A DNA stretch of 49,398 bases from a virus, in the IMG/VR virus record IMGVR_UViG_3300042888_000978, positions 1 to 49,398 of that record; one strand, given 5' to 3'. Below the pieces are notes generated by a model, which did no database searches, was not told the DNA's origin, and saw only the letters and a program-made list of their open reading frames with translations. Each line of letters opens with the position of its first letter. The first letter of the stretch is position 1. The translations under genes and the position numbers were made by a program. Below are positions 32,222-39,526 of this stretch, piece by piece.

Positions 32222-32481
32222 TCCGGTAGACGTTTAGTGACACCGAGAATCATTTCAATGTCATTCCATTCTTGTTCGTGGTCTTTCCAGTTGTCTTTGT
32301 GTGCAATTCGAATTGCCTTGTTTATGATACTGGGTTTGATCTGCAGTTCTTCTGCCACAGCTTTAACAGTTTCTTTAAGACCCTCTTGCAGATCTTCTAA
32401 TTCACGAAGCACATTAGAACCTTCACTGATCAAACGTTCTAGTTTGGCTTTTTCTTCGGGACCGTACATTCTTGTTGACAT
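32218..32481 (-). CDS. dsbA: T4 DsbA-like protein (double-strand DNA-binding, late transcription)
   Basis: An 87-residue protein, near the 89 of T4 DsbA. Charged helix-rich sequence (LRELEDLQEGLKETVK, AEELQIKPSIINKAIRIAHKDNW) with the conserved HKDN turn late in the protein. In T4, DsbA binds DNA near late promoters. First gene of the replication operon, behind a sigma70-type promoter at 32501-32529. Small size means the call rests on pattern rather than motif. Confidence 0.66.
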   Translation of the reverse strand: MSTRMYGPEEKAKLERLISEGSNVLRELEDLQEGLKETVKAVAEELQIKPSIINKAIRIAHKDNWKDHEQEWNDIEMILGVTKRLPE

Positions 32482-32500
32482 AATTCTCTCCTATAGGACT

Positions 32501-32529
32501 ATTATATAGTCAAAGAAAAAGCCGGTCAA
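32501..32529 (-). promoter_or_regulatory. Sigma70-type promoter for the replication operon
   Basis: On the minus strand, TTGACC and TATAAT are separated by exactly 17 bases; AGGAGA and ATG follow. The -35 sits inside the terminator hairpin of the gene upstream, so a terminator and a promoter share bases. It is probably an early promoter that opens the long replication/modification operon. Confidence 0.72.
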
Positions 32530-32544
32530 CTAATTGCCGGCTTT
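32512..32544 (-). terminator. Intrinsic terminator upstream of the replication operon
   Basis: An 8-base stem (AAAGCCGG / CCGGCTTT) with an 11-base loop is followed on the minus strand by TTTTTCTTT. It stops transcripts of the Lys-rich head-protein operon before the promoter for the replication operon. Confidence 0.82.
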
Positions 32545-32567
32545 ATGTTACCAAACGGCAAATCTAT

Positions 32568-33995
32568 TTAACTAGATCCGTCTCTGCTCATTCCGACTTG
32601 GCTCAAGATCATAATACTTAGTACGCCTGGAATAATTAACCAAGCTGGGCCACCGAAAATTCCTGCGATCGTTGCGGCTGCGCCTCCTAGTATTCCTGTT
32701 AAACTTGTAAGTTTTTCGCCCAAGGTTGCACTTGGATGCCAAGCATCGATGCCACCTAATGTTCCCATACCGCTCTTTGGATCTTTTTTCTTCTGACCAA
32801 AGAAGTCACCAATTGGACCTTCTTCAATGGATTCACTAGCAGCTTCTGGTTTAACACCTAGTGCCTTAGAAATTGCTTTGATATTTGCTAATGTAAAATC
32901 GCTTTTATCTGCACGGTCTTTACCTAACACTTGTTTAGCAACTGATGCCATTTTATCTTTTTCTTCATCTGAAAGTTTTGGTGCTAGTTTAGACATCAGC
33001 ATGCTTTTGACTTTGTCCATCGTGCCTTCATCTAAACGTGAGCGATTTTCAACTATTTTTTTTTTCGACTCGCTCAATACATCATACATTTCAAATGCAC
33101 CACCCATACGTTCGTAGACCATACCAGCATAAACATCAGCCTTCATGCCTTCGCCAATCTTGGTTTTAGCAACACGTTGTGCCCAAGCCCACAGTTGATT
33201 GTCTACGGGATCAATCTGTTGCTGGCCACCACTTTCAACAACCAGTGCCATCATTTCTTTGAATGATAGATTAGATTCAATTGATTCTTTAACGGTCTTC
33301 TTTTTTCCAAAGAATTTTTCTTGAGCAGCACTCATTCCCTTCTTGCCGGCTGGCTTGTTACCGCCTTTGTCAGCAACTGCCTTCTTCATTGGCTCTTTCT
33401 TGTCACCGTCTTTGTCCATGTCTAAGAAGTCTGGCTTAGCACCTTCGTCCATGATCTTGGACATCTTCTTTTTCTTATCTTCTTTTTTCTTCTTGGCCTC
33501 AGCGGCGCTTTCTTCTTTCTTGGCCTCAACCATCTTCATGAACTTGCTTTTGAATTGTGGCTCAATGCTTTCTACTTTCTTGCCATCTTTAACACGAGTC
33601 ACTGAACCCTTGCCGTGTGCTTTTTCATAGTCCTTGCTGTCTTTGGCATGGGCTTTGTCTGCTGCCTTGTCGCCTTCCTTGTCTGCTGCACTTTGTGATT
33701 TAGCATTTGACTTAGGTTCAGTATGCGGGTCATCGCTGAAACGATTTGGATTTTGTTTATGCTTGGTTACGCCTTTTGTTGAACGATCAATAGTTCCACC
33801 TGTAGACGATTTTTCTTCTTTTACATCTTCTTCTTTCTTCTTCTTGGCTTCAGCAACATAAGTTGTTTGGCCAGCTAGAACACGAAGTTGCGCATCTTCG
33901 TTGAGCTGCACAGCTTTGTCTAGTACAGGGGCTGCAGGAGTTGTCGGTGGTGCTTCCATCCCGTCAAGTTTGCTGAGTATTGCTTTAAAGTCCAT
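32568..33995 (-). CDS. Lys/Glu-rich modular protein, putative internal head protein
   Basis: A 475-residue protein with very high Lys/Asp/Glu/Ala content. Recurring parts: poly-Lys runs (EAKKKKEED), a DMDKDGDKKEPMKKA segment like an EF-hand-type calcium loop, a structured middle (WAWAQRVAKTKIGEGMKADVYAGM), and two hydrophobic segments at the C-terminus (LTGILGGAAATIAGIF, LIIPGVLSIMILSQVG). Several hydrophobic-x-Glu / Gly-Ala-Ser spots (VAEA, MDEG, LDEG, IEEG) resemble sites of the T4 prohead protease. It could be packaged in the head or be membrane-linked. The function is inferred, not shown. Confidence 0.5.
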   Translation of the reverse strand: MDFKAILSKLDGMEAPPTTPAAPVLDKAVQLNEDAQLRVLAGQTTYVAEAKKKKEEDVKEEKSSTGGTIDRSTKGVTKHKQNPNRFSDDPHTEPKSNAKSQSAADKEGDKAADKAHAKDSKDYEKAHGKGSVTRVKDGKKVESIEPQFKSKFMKMVEAKKEESAAEAKKKKEDKKKKMSKIMDEGAKPDFLDMDKDGDKKEPMKKAVADKGGNKPAGKKGMSAAQEKFFGKKKTVKESIESNLSFKEMMALVVESGGQQQIDPVDNQLWAWAQRVAKTKIGEGMKADVYAGMVYERMGGAFEMYDVLSESKKKIVENRSRLDEGTMDKVKSMLMSKLAPKLSDEEKDKMASVAKQVLGKDRADKSDFTLANIKAISKALGVKPEAASESIEEGPIGDFFGQKKKDPKSGMGTLGGIDAWHPSATLGEKLTSLTGILGGAAATIAGIFGGPAWLIIPGVLSIMILSQVGMSRDGSS

Positions 33996-33996
33996 T

Positions 33997-34308
33997 TTAG
34001 TTTCCTTGATTTTTTCTGTTCTGCCACTGATCTTTGAGGCTTTGTTTTACTGAGTTTTGAATAGATTCTTCAAAATCTCGAGGTCCTGATTCAATTTGTC
34101 CAGCTGCCATTTTTTCATATTCCATATAGTGATATACGGAACTGATATAATCAGCAGCTTTGGTAATTTTTGATTGTACCCATCCATCTAATTCGTCGTT
34201 TTCTCCGATCAGTTTAAACAATTTGGCAGAGTACTGATTGAGCTTATATAGCTCAGCTCTGGCCATTTTGGCTTCGTGATCGTCGACTGGTTGTTTTTCT
34301 AGGTCCAT
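33997..34308 (-). CDS. Conserved marine phage protein, head-cluster member
   Basis: A 103-residue helical protein. The ARAELYKLNQYSAKLFKLI and ADYISSVYHYMEYE parts are kept across many marine T4-like phages, pointing to a virion role. The start lies five bases after a GATAAATA octamer that overlaps the preceding stop, and no ribosome site is clear. No enzymatic motif is seen. Confidence 0.58.
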   Translation of the reverse strand: MDLEKQPVDDHEAKMARAELYKLNQYSAKLFKLIGENDELDGWVQSKITKAADYISSVYHYMEYEKMAAGQIESGPRDFEESIQNSVKQSLKDQWQNRKNQGN

Positions 34309-34316
34309 AAATGTAT

Positions 34317-34499
34317 TTATCTTCTTATAATAGATTCGCTGGGAGACTTACGTTTTCTTTTTGCAGTGTTATTTTGTTTATAACTGCCGCCAAATAGTGT
34401 GCCTACAGCTGAACCCGTGCCACCTTTAATAAACGTGGCTCCCATACCAGCACTTGTAGCACCTGCTGTAGCTGTTTCCAACAGTTCTTTAATCTTCAT
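34317..34499 (-). CDS. Small peptide with capsid-targeting-like N-terminus
   Basis: A 60-residue protein beginning MKIKELLETA, similar to the T4 capsid-targeting leader. A Gly/Ala-rich hydrophobic middle (TAGATSAGMGATFIKGGTG) leads to a basic end (AKRKRKSPSESIIRR). It may be a packaged DNA-contacting peptide; this is inferred. Confidence 0.45.
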   Translation of the reverse strand: MKIKELLETATAGATSAGMGATFIKGGTGSAVGTLFGGSYKQNNTAKRKRKSPSESIIRR

Positions 34500-34503
34500 A
34501 CTG

Positions 34504-34839
34504 TTATTTATTTTTCTTGGCGCGGCCTGCTTTCATGTTAGCTAACCAATGTGCTAGTTGCCCTTTACGCCCACCAGATTTAGCAGTTTTACGTAAACTA
34601 CTTACTGATGCTTTAGTATTAATACCATGACGTTTAGAATCACCTTTATCTTGTGGATTCCGCCCGTCAGCAAAGTTTTCGTGCTCTACGCTTTCTCCGC
34701 CCCCACCATCGCCACCTTCACCTGAGTCTCCGCTGTAGCCAGCATAGTATCCATAGCCGCCGTACGGTCCCGGTCCGTAAGCAGCCCAACGGGGTCGCTT
34801 ACGTTTTTTTCTTTCAATTATAAATTCTACAGCTCTCAT
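34504..34839 (-). CDS. Basic Gly/Tyr-rich protein with capsid-targeting-like leader
   Basis: A 111-residue protein starting [18 protein letters not shown]. The leader is close to the T4 capsid-targeting sequence (M-K-x-x-x-E-F-I-x-E). A Gly/Tyr-rich repeat follows ([16 protein letters not shown]). The C-terminal module ([30 protein letters not shown], then a GRAKKNK end) is a basic domain seen repeatedly in marine phages. The very basic tail suggests DNA binding inside the head. Joined by ATGA to the IscA-like gene. Confidence 0.52.
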   Translation of the reverse strand: MRAVEFIIERKKRKRPRWAAYGPGPYGGYGYYAGYSGDSGEGGDGGGGESVEHENFADGRNPQDKGDSKRHGINTKASVSSLRKTAKSGGRKGQLAHWLANMKAGRAKKNK

Positions 34840-35195
34840 TCGTGAAATTGATGATCGTCATGATAATTATCGGCTACAGAGAAACTTGAACCACAGCCAC
34901 AGGATGTTTCTGCATTAGGATTACTAATACTAAATTGACTGCCTGATAGATCTTCTTTATAATCTATACTGGCACCCTGCAGATATTGCATACTGGTAGC
35001 ATCAACTAATACTTTAAAGTTACCTACAGGAAATTCGAAATCGTCTTCATTTTGTTCTTCGTCAAGAGTGAATCCGTAGCTCATACCACTACATCCTCCA
35101 CCCTGCACAAACGTACGAAGTTTAAGATTTGGGTTGCTTTCTTCAGCAAGAAGATCGGTAATTTTAGACTGAGCGTTTTCTGTAATTGTAATCAT
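34836..35195 (-). CDS. IscA/ErpA-like A-type Fe-S carrier
   Basis: A 119-residue protein matching the A-type carrier fold: [11 protein letters not shown] (Cys 35), then SCGCGSSF with Cys 99 and 101, the three ligands of the family. These proteins move Fe-S clusters to client enzymes. The window has two radical SAM enzymes that need clusters, making a phage carrier meaningful. It sits oddly among head-like genes, joined by ATGA on both sides. Confidence 0.85.
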   Translation of the reverse strand: MITITENAQSKITDLLAEESNPNLKLRTFVQGGGCSGMSYGFTLDEEQNEDDFEFPVGNFKVLVDATSMQYLQGASIDYKEDLSGSQFSISNPNAETSCGCGSSFSVADNYHDDHQFHE

Positions 35196-35392
35196 ATTGG
35201 TTTTTCTCCTGTTAGGTATGGCTTACTAAACCATAATTGAAACCATTCTTTTGTGCCTGGTTGAATATTATGTTTTTTCATTAGTTCGCCTTTTTCATTG
35301 CCTGTAATACTTATATTGCTGCCGTCGTAGAGTTGATAGCCTTTGAATTCATTAATGCCTGCTAATTTTTTAATATGTTCCAGCTCATCCAT
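35192..35392 (-). CDS. Small phage protein, function unknown
   Basis: A 66-residue protein. ATG 35392 begins the [16 protein letters not shown] helix, one base after the upstream stop; a longer frame start would overlap the next gene deeply. The IKKLAGI motif recurs in marine phage modular proteins. The rest ([21 protein letters not shown]) looks like a short beta domain. The role is unknown. Confidence 0.5.
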   Translation of the reverse strand: MDELEHIKKLAGINEFKGYQLYDGSNISITGNEKGELMKKHNIQPGTKEWFQLWFSKPYLTGEKPI

Positions 35393-35393
35393 A

Positions 35394-36416
35394 TCACATT
35401 CCGCCGCCCACAAGGTCTCCTGGTTTAGCCGACTTATTTTTCTTAGCACCATCATTGCGCCACTGGCCTGCTGGTCCTTCCTTGTGTCCAATCTTGGCGC
35501 CAGCAAACATGGAACCCTCGCCGACCTTAGTATCCATTTGTTTTAATAGTTCTTGTGCCTTTTCAACACTAATCATATATCTACCAAAGCGATCGGGATT
35601 GGCAGCCTTTTGTAGATACTGTTTACTAAATCCAGTCGGTGTCGCAGCCGCCGGTGCATCAGCCGCCGATTTATTGTCAGATGGTGCGGTTACTGTTGCT
35701 GTGGGTTTAAATCCACCAGTGTAGCCACCTTGTCCATCGGGTGTAACTCTAGCATTAGCACTACCTGCACCAAATGCCATAGCCCCTGCAAGTCCAGCAG
35801 CAGCAGCACCTTGTTTAATTCCTTTCCAACTAACTTCATCTAAACTTTCTGTAGCTGTTTCGCCTGTAATAGAAACGGTCCATTGCTTACCACTTGATGC
35901 TGATTTTTTAGCAGCCCAATCTTTTAGCTGTTGATAGTGCGCCTGTTCACGCTGATCATCTGCATACCGTCCTCGACCTTTGAATACTTTCCACTTTTTA
36001 CCGTTGATGTAGACAGCAAAATTGTTAGGTGGTTCTGTATTGCCTTCATCCCAATCTTCGGGGTCTCTTACCCTCTCAGCCACACCTTTTTTAGCATCGT
36101 TGTCAAATTGTTTGTTAGTGGCTCGGTTGATGCCTTTGAAACGCTTGTCGCCTCGAGAATAGTTGCCATCTATATCTGCTTTCTTGGCATCTGCTCCAGC
36201 GGCCTTTTTATACTGTGCTAATTTTTCAGTAGACAATTCACTTAAAATACTTTCCATAGTGGCAAGTTCTTTCTTGTGTTTGACATCACCTTGCTTCTCA
36301 GCCTTCTTCTTGTCTTTGTGTTGCCCAGCTTTGCCAGCCAGCGAGGCGTTTTTAGCCACAAAGTTTCGAGGCTTTGATTCTTTTTTTAGTTCTATAATAA
36401 ATTCTTTAGCTTTCAT
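35394..36416 (-). CDS. Modular putative internal head protein
   Basis: A 340-residue protein. ATG 36416 begins MKAKEFIIELKKES, like the T4 capsid-targeting leader, and AAGGA precedes it. Modules in order: a Lys-rich part, a KLAQYKKAAGADAKKADIDG block with GDKRFKGI, a GVAERVRDPEDWDEGNTEPP hinge, a folded NFAVYINGKKWKVFKGRG domain, and a Gly/Ala-rich segment (AAAGLAGAMAFGAGSAN). Many spots (VAER, LDEV, GEGS) fit a head protease. Modules of this type are shared between proteins of marine T4-like phages. The role is inferred only. Confidence 0.5.
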   Translation of the reverse strand: MKAKEFIIELKKESKPRNFVAKNASLAGKAGQHKDKKKAEKQGDVKHKKELATMESILSELSTEKLAQYKKAAGADAKKADIDGNYSRGDKRFKGINRATNKQFDNDAKKGVAERVRDPEDWDEGNTEPPNNFAVYINGKKWKVFKGRGRYADDQREQAHYQQLKDWAAKKSASSGKQWTVSITGETATESLDEVSWKGIKQGAAAAGLAGAMAFGAGSANARVTPDGQGGYTGGFKPTATVTAPSDNKSAADAPAAATPTGFSKQYLQKAANPDRFGRYMISVEKAQELLKQMDTKVGEGSMFAGAKIGHKEGPAGQWRNDGAKKNKSAKPGDLVGGGM

Positions 36417-36426
36417 ACTTGATCCT

Positions 36427-37506
36427 TTAGTCCAACCCAAATCCATCACGAATTTCGTCCATTAGTTCGCTTACACTGGCTTCTGTATTAGGTAGTCGTC
36501 CTTTGAAAGCATCATCGATATGTGGATCACCTTCTTCTACTGTGCCTAATGCGTATGTAAAAAATCCATCCCCAGCATTATCAATAATAGCAATGTACCA
36601 CTGATCCTCAACTTCTGCACCTCTAGTGGTAAACATAAATGCATCATCGTTCATACGCTTGCCTTTCCAGCCCGTGGCTTTCATTGCACTGTTAACTTTG
36701 TTAACAACTTCGGGCCAAGGTAATACATTGCCTAACGATGCTTCCGCCACACCTTGCTTCAATGCAGCCTTTTTGGCTTCAAGGTCTTTAATCTTCTTGG
36801 CGTGCATCTTGTTCATAGAACCTTTGTATTGTGCTGCTGCTTGACCTTGTTGATGAAACGCAATCTTCTTATCAATGTCTGCGGCTGTTTCAGAGCCTTC
36901 CGCCATACCTTGTTCAAGCCAAGGTTCTAATCCTTGACGAACAGCAGAAAATACTTCATCAGCATTTCTTTGTAAGCCTGCTGGCAATCCTGTTTTGAAT
37001 GCATCAAAGTCATTCACAATTGCCGCAGCCCGCATCTTACTTGCACTCATACCTTCAGCACCTTCTGCATCGGGATCTCTAGCACCACTAGACTCAATCT
37101 TGATTGATTTTAAATTATAATCAATGCCGTTTTGTTTATTGAACAATTCTGTAAATGCAGGTACACGATCTGAGCCGCAGATAAAAATAACATTTTCAAA
37201 ACCTTGTTTTTCTAAACTTTGAAGAACGCCAATGGCAGTACCTACAGATGTATCCCCAATATCAATATTGGGAAATGCCTGCTCAATGAACCCCAACTTG
37301 ATATCAAAAGGTAACGGGTTTTCCAATCTTGTTTTGTTCTTGCCTGTGGATTTATGAGTTTGCGATACAAACAAGAAATGAGCATCAGCCTTCTGTTTTA
37401 AGATAGCCGCAACTACTTTCTGGTGACCAATCGTGGGAGGATTCATTCTGCCAAATGCAACGGCAGCAGTCTTACCTGCCTGCTCAAACAGTTCTAGAAG
37501 CTTCAT
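36427..37506 (-). CDS. NMNAT/cytidylyltransferase-like nucleotidyltransferase with linker modules
   Basis: A 359-residue protein. Residues ~11-195 form a nucleotidyltransferase domain: TAAVAFGRMNPPTIGH (HIGH-type TIGH at 25-28), FLFVSQ, ICGSDRV and MSASKMR at 153-159, in the place of ISSTxxR. These bind ATP and NMN-like substrates in NMNATs. The start (MKLLELFEQA) resembles the capsid-targeting leader. Residues ~200-257 are a Lys/Gln linker bounded by GMAEGS and GVAEAS, then a C-terminal domain ending DGFGLD. A role in NAD metabolism or RNA capping inside the head or cell is possible; not proven. Confidence 0.66.
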   Translation of the reverse strand: MKLLELFEQAGKTAAVAFGRMNPPTIGHQKVVAAILKQKADAHFLFVSQTHKSTGKNKTRLENPLPFDIKLGFIEQAFPNIDIGDTSVGTAIGVLQSLEKQGFENVIFICGSDRVPAFTELFNKQNGIDYNLKSIKIESSGARDPDAEGAEGMSASKMRAAAIVNDFDAFKTGLPAGLQRNADEVFSAVRQGLEPWLEQGMAEGSETAADIDKKIAFHQQGQAAAQYKGSMNKMHAKKIKDLEAKKAALKQGVAEASLGNVLPWPEVVNKVNSAMKATGWKGKRMNDDAFMFTTRGAEVEDQWYIAIIDNAGDGFFTYALGTVEEGDPHIDDAFKGRLPNTEASVSELMDEIRDGFGLD

Positions 37507-37841
37507 TATTCGTAGTCGCCTTTTTCCATATGTTTTTCTTGTTCAGTGGCTATCATCTTGGCCAATTCTATCAGTTTGTCTTTGGGAAATTTGTCTTCAG
37601 CACTTTCAATTTCAAACTTTTCACAGTATGCTTCTTTACAAGATTCCAAAGGACGGATATATATTTTATATGCATTTGGATTACCTCGATGTTCTTTATG
37701 ACGATTTACAGCTGGAAAAAAATAATTTTTTAATACAGTATCATCGTTATCGATAAAGAATTTCAAGTCATTAGTCCAGTCTATGTCAGTCTGGTCTGAA
37801 GTAGGTGCCCCTATCGCACTAAACATTTCTCTTAATAACAT
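37506..37841 (-). CDS. Conserved marine phage protein, function unknown
   Basis: A 111-residue protein; ATG 37841 overlaps the preceding stop as TAATG. The DLKFFIDNDDTVLKNYFFPA segment, the AYKIYIRPLESCKEAYCEKF middle and the KFPKDKLIELAKMIA helix are typical of a family in marine T4-like phages. Helical with two nearby Cys. The role is unknown. Confidence 0.58.
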   Translation of the reverse strand: MLLREMFSAIGAPTSDQTDIDWTNDLKFFIDNDDTVLKNYFFPAVNRHKEHRGNPNAYKIYIRPLESCKEAYCEKFEIESAEDKFPKDKLIELAKMIATEQEKHMEKGDYE

Positions 37842-38428
37842 TACCAGCTCCTGCAACTCCAGTAACGGGCTTTGTGGCGCGGTCCTGGATTAGCACAATT
37901 GTGTCTAGCACGGAAACTTTTTCTACGTGCGGGATTTGATTTCTTAATACGCATTTTTTTATCGCCAAAGTTTACTTTGACAACGTTGCCCTGCGGATTT
38001 TTTACATATACTTTAGATTTCTTTACATCACCAGCCATCTTCTTGCCCAGCTGTACTTCGCGACCTTGATATTTTGCTTCATCTACTTCGTCGTCTTCTT
38101 TGATCTTTTCGCAGTCGTTGACACGTTTGCCTGCGTTCTTGCCAGTACCTGGTTGAGTGCCAGTCTTTCTATAACCTTTCCAGCAGCTCTTAGGTCCAGC
38201 AACACCTTCTATAAGTTCACCTTCAAAAAATTGTACGCCTTCGTTGGTTAGCATTTTTAGGGCAGTATCATCTAGTTCAACCACAATGCCGTCTTCTAAA
38301 ACTTCTACTACGTGGGTAGAAATTTCAAAATCAGGACTAAAACTGATACCAAACTCATCTCCAATTTCCGGTGTATTAGGTTCTTCTAAATTTTCTAGTA
38401 TAGATAATTTGTCTAAAAGGTCTCTCAT
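37841..38428 (-). CDS. Modular basic protein, putative virion/head protein
   Basis: A 195-residue protein behind a GATAAATA late octamer. An N-terminal acidic part (MRDLLDKLSILENLEEP), then a small beta domain, a CWKGYRKTGTQPGTGKNAG segment, and a strongly basic C-terminal module with KSFRARHNCANPG, then ARYWSCRSW. That last part, with conserved Cys/His and aromatic residues, occurs in many marine T4-like phages. It could bind DNA in the head or zinc; no enzyme is seen. Confidence 0.57.
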   Translation of the reverse strand: MRDLLDKLSILENLEEPNTPEIGDEFGISFSPDFEISTHVVEVLEDGIVVELDDTALKMLTNEGVQFFEGELIEGVAGPKSCWKGYRKTGTQPGTGKNAGKRVNDCEKIKEDDEVDEAKYQGREVQLGKKMAGDVKKSKVYVKNPQGNVVKVNFGDKKMRIKKSNPARRKSFRARHNCANPGPRHKARYWSCRSW

Positions 38429-38450
38429 AGCATTTCCTAAAGTAATACTA

Positions 38451-38458
38451 TATTTATC
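38451..38458 (-). promoter_or_regulatory. Late-promoter-like octamer (GATAAATA)
   Basis: Seven of eight match to TATAAATA, in the gap after a stop codon and 22 bases before ATG 38428, with AGGA next to the start. It probably drives the head-like gene block late in infection. Confidence 0.55.
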
Positions 38459-38470
38459 GCTTTAGAAAAT

Positions 38471-38848
38471 TTAATAATTATAACGAACTTGCGTTATTGT
38501 GCCTTCGATCAGCCTATAACCGAGACGGATCCAAACAAAATTGCCGGTGAAGTTGCGTATTTCGTTGATTGCAAGCGGTGTGCTATCTAGTGATTCTAGA
38601 TTTTCTGCAGAATTGTCATAGACAACATCTACCCAGTCATTGTCTCCGGGATAAAGTTCTAGTGAACCCTGTAGTTTAACTGATCCTTTGAAGTTGTTAA
38701 ACTCAAACATCACAGTATGCAAGCCACCATTCTTTCTATGATAGCCTGCTGCTTTGAATTTATCAGTGAATACATAGGAAATTCCCGAAGTACCATCCCA
38801 GGTTTCGGTGCTAGTTGCGGATAATAAAATAATGCTTTCTGTGGACAT
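38471..38848 (-). CDS. Uncharacterised beta-rich phage protein
   Basis: A 125-residue protein of alternating strands (ESIILLSATSTETWDG, TVMFEFNNFKGSVKLQG, FVWIRLGYRLIEG), consistent with a small jelly-roll or sandwich domain of a virion protein. A GATAAATA octamer lies four bases before its start. No family is recognised. Confidence 0.52.
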   Translation of the reverse strand: MSTESIILLSATSTETWDGTSGISYVFTDKFKAAGYHRKNGGLHTVMFEFNNFKGSVKLQGSLELYPGDNDWVDVVYDNSAENLESLDSTPLAINEIRNFTGNFVWIRLGYRLIEGTITQVRYNY

Positions 38849-39526
38849 CTAGTATTTATCGACTATGATGTATTCGTAGATCTTGCCTAGCACCTGTGAA
38901 TCACGCATTTTCAACATCAGCAAGGTATTTGCATCTTCAACATACATATATCTTCGATCCCAATACCAATCAGTGTACTGGAACCAACTTTTAACAGATT
39001 CTGAAATCAAAATCCTATGTTGTTGAGTATCTAACCAAGTAAGATAATTGTTTTTCGAATCTGGGTTACCTTTTAATTTATGCGGCAATAGATAAATTTT
39101 GTATCTATACTTGTTATGAGGTAATTTTTTTGTTAGAATAAAATCAGTATTTTCCAGCAGTTCTAAATTATTTCCCGTGGGTGCGTATCTGTTTACAACA
39201 ATAGATTCAAATGTTGATGATAGACTATCAAAAATAGATTCATCGTTCACATACAAATCAATAGTGTTGGATTCAATACGTTGTGCAAAGTCTTGTTTAT
39301 TCAAATTTGATAAAAATGTAGTGAGTGCTAGAAAATTTATCTTATTTTTAAGAGCTTTGTGATGCGAGGAAAACACACTTTTCTTATAGGTTGTGGGACT
39401 TATAAGATAACTAATAGTTTCATTATAGTTCAGTAGTCTATACAAAGACACACCGGGACAAAACAGTGTGATTTTATACAACCACTTGTTGTAAAATTTT
39501 CTCTTTGTAAGTTTAGGTTTCTGCAT
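38849..39526 (-). CDS. Uncharacterised basic phage protein
   Basis: A 225-residue basic protein, rich in Tyr, Lys and Asn. The start ([18 protein letters not shown]) is very basic. The middle includes FAQRIESNTIDLYVND, and the end (DWYWDRRYMYVEDANTLLML) is aromatic. It overlaps the end of clpA by 14 bases. No motif allows a role to be named. Confidence 0.52.
   Translation of the reverse strand: MQKPKLTKRKFYNKWLYKITLFCPGVSLYRLLNYNETISYLISPTTYKKSVFSSHHKALKNKINFLALTTFLSNLNKQDFAQRIESNTIDLYVNDESIFDSLSSTFESIVVNRYAPTGNNLELLENTDFILTKKLPHNKYRYKIYLLPHKLKGNPDSKNNYLTWLDTQQHRILISESVKSWFQYTDWYWDRRYMYVEDANTLLMLKMRDSQVLGKIYEYIIVDKY
38853..38860 (-). promoter_or_regulatory. Possible late octamer (GATAAATA) abutting a start codon
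   Basis: Seven of eight match, but inside the last codons of the upstream gene and only four bases before the next ATG. It could be coincidence from the Asp-Lys-Tyr-stop codons. Confidence 0.25.

Noticed and set aside
33343-33861. Long plus-strand open frames opposite the Lys-rich gene
   Set aside because: They are low-complexity mirror images (Ser/Phe/Leu) of Lys/Glu codons on the minus strand, with no ribosome site.
34314-34321. GATAAATA as a late promoter
   Set aside because: It includes the stop codon of the preceding gene and is only five bases from the next ATG; kept only as a low-confidence observation.
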